Below are positions 60,266-64,000 of a stretch of 64,000 bases of DNA, one piece after another (the stretch's first letter is position 1; each line of letters opens with the position of its first letter). A program made the position numbers and the translations under genes. The notes beneath the pieces were generated by a model, which saw only the letters and a list, made by a program, of their open reading frames with translations, was not told the DNA's origin and searched no databases. Origin of the DNA: Bacillus bingmayongensis (lineage in GTDB: Bacteria; Bacillota; Bacilli; Bacillales; Bacillaceae_G); contig NZ_JH921517.1 in the NCBI RefSeq assembly GCF_000299035.1, positions 671,317-735,316 of the forward strand, written 5' to 3'.

Positions 60266-62662
60266 ATGGTAAAACAAAAGCAAAGAGGGACGAAATCAAA
60301 AGCAAGACGTACGATAAAGCCAACTTTGTATTACGAAATCGTCGGGTTGACTCTTTTTGCACTTTCAATCATTACAATCTTACAGCTAGGTATTGTAGGG
60401 AAATCGTTTGTGTTATTTTTTCGCTTTTTCTTTGGCGAATGGTACATAATTGGTGTATTAGGTGTAATAGCTTTATCCATTGCGTTTGTTATAAGACGTG
60501 GTTGGCCAAATCTTTTAAATAAAAGATTAATTGGCGTTTATTTAATTGTGTTAGCAATATTGATGTTTAGTCATATTACATTATTTAACCTTCTTACAAA
60601 GGATGGAGCGGTAGAAAATACATCGGTAATTGTGAGTACAAAAGATATGTTCTTTCTTGAGATGAAGAAAGGTGCAGAGACGGTTCATTTAGGTGGAGGT
60701 ATGTTTGGGGCGCTTATGTTTGCAACGTTTTATTTTTTATTTGATGAAGTAGGTGCTTACATTATTGGAATTATTCTAGTTATTCTTGGCATACTTTGCA
60801 TTACAAATAAACATATTGGGGAAGTACTTGCCCCAGTTGGACGAATACTTAGAAGTCAATTTCAAGTGATGCAAGGGGATTACAAGGACTGGAGATCGAA
60901 ACGTACTGCTGAACAAACGGAAAAGAAAAAAACGACAAGGCGTACGCGTAGTGAACGTATTGATAGCCAAGAAGAAATTGCTGAGCCGCTAGAAGAGATA
61001 GAAATTGGACCGCCAATTATTTCGAATTTTACAGAGAATTACCCGGTCAGTGAAGAGAAAGATAAGGAAAGTAAAGATGAGATTGCAAATGATTTGATCG
61101 CACCGCCTCCTATGCCAGAGGAAGAGATTCCATCTACATCAAAAGAGCGGTCGCAAAAGAAACGAGGAGAAAAAATTGTTGAATCTCTAGAAAGAGAAAC
61201 AAAAGCTCCTCCAATGCAATTTTCAAATGTGGAAAACAAAGATTATGAGCTTCCTTCTATCGATATATTGAAGTTCCCAAAAAACAAACAGGTTACAAAT
61301 GAAAATGAGAAAATTTATGAAAATGCTCGTAAGCTGGAGCGTACTTTCCAAAGTTTTGGTGTGAAAGCAAAAGTAACGAAAGTACATAAAGGACCTGCAG
61401 TTACGAAATATGAAGTGTATCCTGATATGGGAGTGAAAGTAAGTAAAATTGTGAGTTTGAGTGATGATTTAGCACTCGCATTAGCTGCGAAAGATATTCG
61501 TATTGAAGCGCCTATTCCTGGGAAATCCGCAGTAGGAATTGAAGTTCCAAATTCAGAAGTTTCTATGGTAACTCTTAGAGAAGTACTTGATTCAAAAGCG
61601 AACAACCATCCAGAAGAAAAATTATTAATTGGTCTTGGGCGTGATATTACTGGTGAAGCAGTATTAGCACGTTTAAATAAGATGCCCCACCTATTAGTAG
61701 CTGGAGCGACTGGTAGTGGAAAGAGTGTATGTATTAACGGTATTATTGTTAGTATTTTAATGCGTGCTAAACCACATGAAGTAAAATTAATGATGATTGA
61801 TCCGAAAATGGTAGAATTGAATGTATACAATGGTGTTCCGCACTTATTAACACCTGTTGTAACAGATCCGAAAAAAGCATCACAAGCTTTGAAAAAAGTT
61901 GTGAGTGAGATGGAGCGTCGTTATGAATTGTTTGCTCATAGTGGAACGCGTAATATTGAAGGATATAATGAATACATTAGACACCATAATGACCAATCAG
62001 AAGCAAAGCAGCCTGAGCTTCCATACATTGTTGTCATTGTGGACGAGTTGGCTGATTTAATGATGGTTGCTTCTTCAGATGTGGAAGATGCAATTATGCG
62101 CTTAGCACAGATGGCACGTGCTGCTGGTATTCACTTAATTATTGCAACGCAGCGTCCATCTGTTGATGTTATTACAGGTGTTATTAAAGCGAATATTCCA
62201 TCTCGAATTGCGTTTGCTGTGTCTTCACAAACTGATTCCCGGACAATTCTTGATAGCGGAGGCGCTGAGAAATTATTAGGACGAGGAGATATGTTATTCA
62301 TACCAATTGGTGCATCAAAACCAGTTCGTGTACAAGGAGCATTTCTATCAGATGACGAAGTGGAAAGAGTTGTAGAATATGTTATTGGACAACAAAAAGC
62401 GCAATATCAAGAAGATATGATACCGCAAGATGTACCGGAAACAAAGCAAGAAGTAGAAGATGAATTATACGATGAGGCGGTTCAGCTCGTTGTAGAAATG
62501 CAAACAGCTTCTGTTTCTATGCTGCAACGTAGATTCCGAGTAGGATATACGCGTGCAGCGCGTCTTATTGATGCGATGGAAATGAATGGTGTAGTTGGAC
62601 CTTATGAAGGTAGTAAACCGAGAGAAGTATTAATTAAAGATATACAAGAAAAAAGTTCTTGA
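60266..62662 (+). CDS. spoIIIE: DNA translocase SpoIIIE/FtsK
   Basis: Membrane-anchored motor that pumps the chromosome into the forespore and clears DNA from septa, 798 residues. The N-terminus has about four membrane segments (residues 22-175), followed by a charged linker (about 195-330). The motor has Walker [11 protein letters not shown] (about residue 480) and Walker [14 protein letters not shown], then the C-terminal winged-helix gamma domain ([20 protein letters not shown]) that reads DNA orientation sequences. GGGGTGAAG precedes the ATG. Position before ymfC matches B. subtilis spoIIIE. Confidence 0.97.
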   Translation: MVKQKQRGTKSKARRTIKPTLYYEIVGLTLFALSIITILQLGIVGKSFVLFFRFFFGEWYIIGVLGVIALSIAFVIRRGWPNLLNKRLIGVYLIVLAILMFSHITLFNLLTKDGAVENTSVIVSTKDMFFLEMKKGAETVHLGGGMFGALMFATFYFLFDEVGAYIIGIILVILGILCITNKHIGEVLAPVGRILRSQFQVMQGDYKDWRSKRTAEQTEKKKTTRRTRSERIDSQEEIAEPLEEIEIGPPIISNFTENYPVSEEKDKESKDEIANDLIAPPPMPEEEIPSTSKERSQKKRGEKIVESLERETKAPPMQFSNVENKDYELPSIDILKFPKNKQVTNENEKIYENARKLERTFQSFGVKAKVTKVHKGPAVTKYEVYPDMGVKVSKIVSLSDDLALALAAKDIRIEAPIPGKSAVGIEVPNSEVSMVTLREVLDSKANNHPEEKLLIGLGRDITGEAVLARLNKMPHLLVAGATGSGKSVCINGIIVSILMRAKPHEVKLMMIDPKMVELNVYNGVPHLLTPVVTDPKKASQALKKVVSEMERRYELFAHSGTRNIEGYNEYIRHHNDQSEAKQPELPYIVVIVDELADLMMVASSDVEDAIMRLAQMARAAGIHLIIATQRPSVDVITGVIKANIPSRIAFAVSSQTDSRTILDSGGAEKLLGRGDMLFIPIGASKPVRVQGAFLSDDEVERVVEYVIGQQKAQYQEDMIPQDVPETKQEVEDELYDEAVQLVVEMQTASVSMLQRRFRVGYTRAARLIDAMEMNGVVGPYEGSKPREVLIKDIQEKSS

Positions 62663-62663
62663 T

Positions 62664-62700
62664 AAAAAAGCCTAATTGTTTACAATTAGGCTTTTTTATA
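62664..62700 (+). terminator. Terminator after spoIIIE
   Basis: A perfect 15-bp stem (62664-62678 with 62683-62697) with A- and T-rich ends, right after the stop. Confidence 0.95.
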
Positions 62701-62835
62701 TGGCATTTTTGTTATATACTATACTCAACTTCAAAGAAAGGGCTTACATTTTATTCAGTTCTTTAGAATACGAATGCTTTTGATATTATTTTTGAAAAAT
62801 GTTCGAGATTCACTATAGAAAAGAGTTGAATTATG

Positions 62836-62864
62836 TTGACACATATGGGGGCAAGTGGTAAGAT
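62836..62864 (+). promoter_or_regulatory. Sigma-A promoter of the riboswitch transcript
   Basis: A consensus TTGACA (62836-62841), 17 bases and TAAGAT (62859-62864). Transcription would begin just before the purine aptamer. Confidence 0.85.
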
Positions 62865-62883
62865 TACTTCGAAAAGAATCACT

Positions 62884-63039
62884 GCCTCATATAATCTTGG
62901 AGATAAGGTCCATAAGTTTCTACCTGGCAACCATGAATTGCTAGACTATGAGGGGAAAAGTGTGTAACAAAGGATGTAAGGAATCTTTGTATCTAACTTT
63001 TTCTCTATATGAGGAATGTTATGGTGCAAAGTTTTTTTT
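62884..63039 (+). ncRNA. Guanine riboswitch with terminator
   Basis: The aptamer spans 62884-62953. P1 is CCTCATA/TATGAGG; the ATAATC core, loop 2 GATAAGG, junction GTTTCTACC, a 6-bp P3 with loop CCATGAA, and GACTATG follow in order. The loop-loop GG/CC pairs are kept. The cytosine in GACTATG (position 74 in the xpt numbering) marks the guanine class. The platform holds a terminator (CTTTG 62985-62989 with CAAAG 63027-63031, then T8 at 63032-63039). An alternative pairing of the P1 3' strand region (62950-62960) with CTTTTTCTC (62998-63006) would be the antiterminator. Guanine is thus predicted to turn the downstream genes off. Confidence 0.93.
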
Positions 63040-63190
63040 ATGAAATAAAAATAGAAAATTTCATTTTAAAAAATTATTAACATTTATTCGACAAATTTTA
63101 TTTTATTGCAGCGTTATTATGTTGTTGGTTGAAAAAAGAGAACAGAAGTCTTACATCAGAGGTCGAATAATTGGAATGCGGGGGAGTCTT

Positions 63191-63916
63191 ATGTCAGTTA
63201 AATCGGATAGTCGACACTTATATTTACGAGTGATCGATCACATTAAAGAAAAAATCAAAAGCGGGGCATATAAAGAAAAACAAAAGTTGCCTTCAGAGTT
63301 TGATTTAGCGAAAGAACTTGGCGTAAGTAGAGCGACTTTACGGGAAGCATTGCGTATTTTAGAAGAAGAAAATGTTGTCATTCGCAGACATGGCGTTGGT
63401 ACTTTTGTGAATGCAAAACCGCTGTTTTCTTCTGGAATTGAACAGCTTTCTAGTATTACAGATATGATTTCTGGTGCGGGAAAAACACCAGGAACAATCT
63501 TTTTATCATCATCTACTACGAGCCTAACAGAAGAGGAAAAAGAAAAGTTTAATAGTGATGAAGGCTTTGAGGCTGTAATGATTGAGCGTGTTCGTACAGC
63601 AGACGGGGAACCTGTTGTCTATTGCATTGACAAGTTAGCGAAAGAAGTACTGCCAGATTTATCTGATTATAATGAGGAATCATTGCTTACTGTTATTCAT
63701 AATAACACGCATAAACGTATTACATATGCGGTTGCTCATATTGAACCAATTGGTTATCATCCGAAAATATCACCAATTTTACAATGCGAGCCAGAGACAG
63801 CGCTACTGATTTTAAAGCAAATGCACTATGATCAAAATGATGAGCCGATTTTATATTCTATTAATTATTTTAGAGCAGATAAATTTAGCTTCCACGTATT
63901 ACGAAAACGTATGTAA
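63191..63916 (+). CDS. ymfC: GntR-family regulator YmfC (HutC subfamily)
   Basis: Transcription factor, 241 residues. The N-terminal winged helix ([20 protein letters not shown], about residues 34-53) is followed by a UTRA effector domain typical of HutC-type GntR proteins. It matches the place and start ([12 protein letters not shown]) of B. subtilis ymfC. I chose ATG 63191, after CGGGGGAG; ATG 63176 and the frame to 63119 are less likely. The guanine riboswitch upstream suggests control of purine or nucleoside uptake genes that follow. The effector is unknown. Confidence 0.92.
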   Translation: MSVKSDSRHLYLRVIDHIKEKIKSGAYKEKQKLPSEFDLAKELGVSRATLREALRILEEENVVIRRHGVGTFVNAKPLFSSGIEQLSSITDMISGAGKTPGTIFLSSSTTSLTEEEKEKFNSDEGFEAVMIERVRTADGEPVVYCIDKLAKEVLPDLSDYNEESLLTVIHNNTHKRITYAVAHIEPIGYHPKISPILQCEPETALLILKQMHYDQNDEPILYSINYFRADKFSFHVLRKRM

Positions 63917-63944
63917 TCAGTTCCTTTTTAGGGAGGTGACAGCA

Positions 63945-64000
63945 AGAAGAAGGGGACACTAGCATATTAATAGATACACATATCATTTAGGAGGGGTTTC
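63945..64000 (+). other. Start region of the next gene
   Basis: After ymfC two strong Shine-Dalgarno sequences are seen, GGGAGGTGA (about 63931-63939) and AGGAGGGG near 63990-63997. The second ends 3 bases before the window edge, so a coding start lies just outside. In related genomes I would expect a nucleoside ABC transporter lipoprotein here; the window cannot show it. Confidence 0.4.

Overview
The window looks like a chromosomal segment of a Bacillus cereus-group organism. It is AT-rich, every intact gene lies on the + strand, and gene order follows the fab-to-spoIIIE core of Bacillus (fabD-fabG-acpP-rnc-smc-ftsY-ffh ... rimP-nusA-infB ... pnpA ... dpaAB-asd-dapG-dapA-rnjB-tepA-spoIIIE). 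Three bcr1-like repeats, a family known from the B. cereus group, support that placement, as does the absence of the large flagellar/chemotaxis cluster that B. subtilis carries between codY and rpsB. Sporulation genes (ylxY, dpaA/dpaB, spoIIIE) confirm an endospore former. No prophage, CRISPR array, rRNA or tRNA gene is visible.

Layout: 1-2.3 kb, fatty acid synthesis (fabD tail, fabG, acpP) and rnc. 2.4-13.7 kb, chromosome condensation and the SRP pathway (smc, ftsY, ylxM, ffh), then ribosome/tRNA maturation (rpsP, khpA, rimM, trmD, rplS, rbgA) with a signal peptidase gene and rnhB. 13.9-24.3 kb, sucCD, dprA, topA, trmFO and the codV-type operon xerC-hslV-hslU-codY. 24.5-33.7 kb, translation factors and envelope/isoprenoid genes (rpsB, tsf, pyrH, frr, uppS, cdsA, dxr, rasP, proS). 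33.8-45.9 kb, polC, the nusA-infB operon, truB, ribF and rpsO. 46-52.8 kb, pnpA, an apparently catalytically dead deacetylase, a processing-type protease, ymxH and the dipicolinate synthase pair. 52.9-59 kb, the aspartate-to-dihydrodipicolinate pathway (asd, dapG, dapA), a wrecked acetyltransferase gene and rnjB. 59.1-64 kb, tepA, ylzJ, spoIIIE, and a guanine riboswitch in front of a GntR-type regulator. The last bases carry a ribosome binding site for a gene that starts just outside the window.

The genes form a coherent set. DapG, Asd and DapA make the dihydrodipicolinate precursor that DpaA/DpaB oxidise to dipicolinic acid in sporulation. NusA, PNPase, RNase J2 and RNase III cover transcription termination and RNA decay, and several of their own leaders contain conspicuous structures.

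The coding content is orthodox; I did not find a wholly new system. The points of interest are between or inside genes: (i) a bcr1 element, with a near-perfect 5-bp target duplication, splitting a reverse-strand GNAT acetyltransferase gene whose frame is restored when the element is removed in silico; (ii) two further diverged bcr1-like copies, one apparently serving as the rasP terminator; (iii) a guanine-type riboswitch with a legible antiterminator/terminator pair; (iv) a 13-bp inverted repeat that could hide the rnjB ribosome binding site; (v) a 20-bp perfect inverted repeat before spoIIIE; (vi) a weak-terminator leader before rimP-nusA that shares a motif with the pnpA leader; (vii) loss of catalytic residues in the ylxY-type deacetylase.
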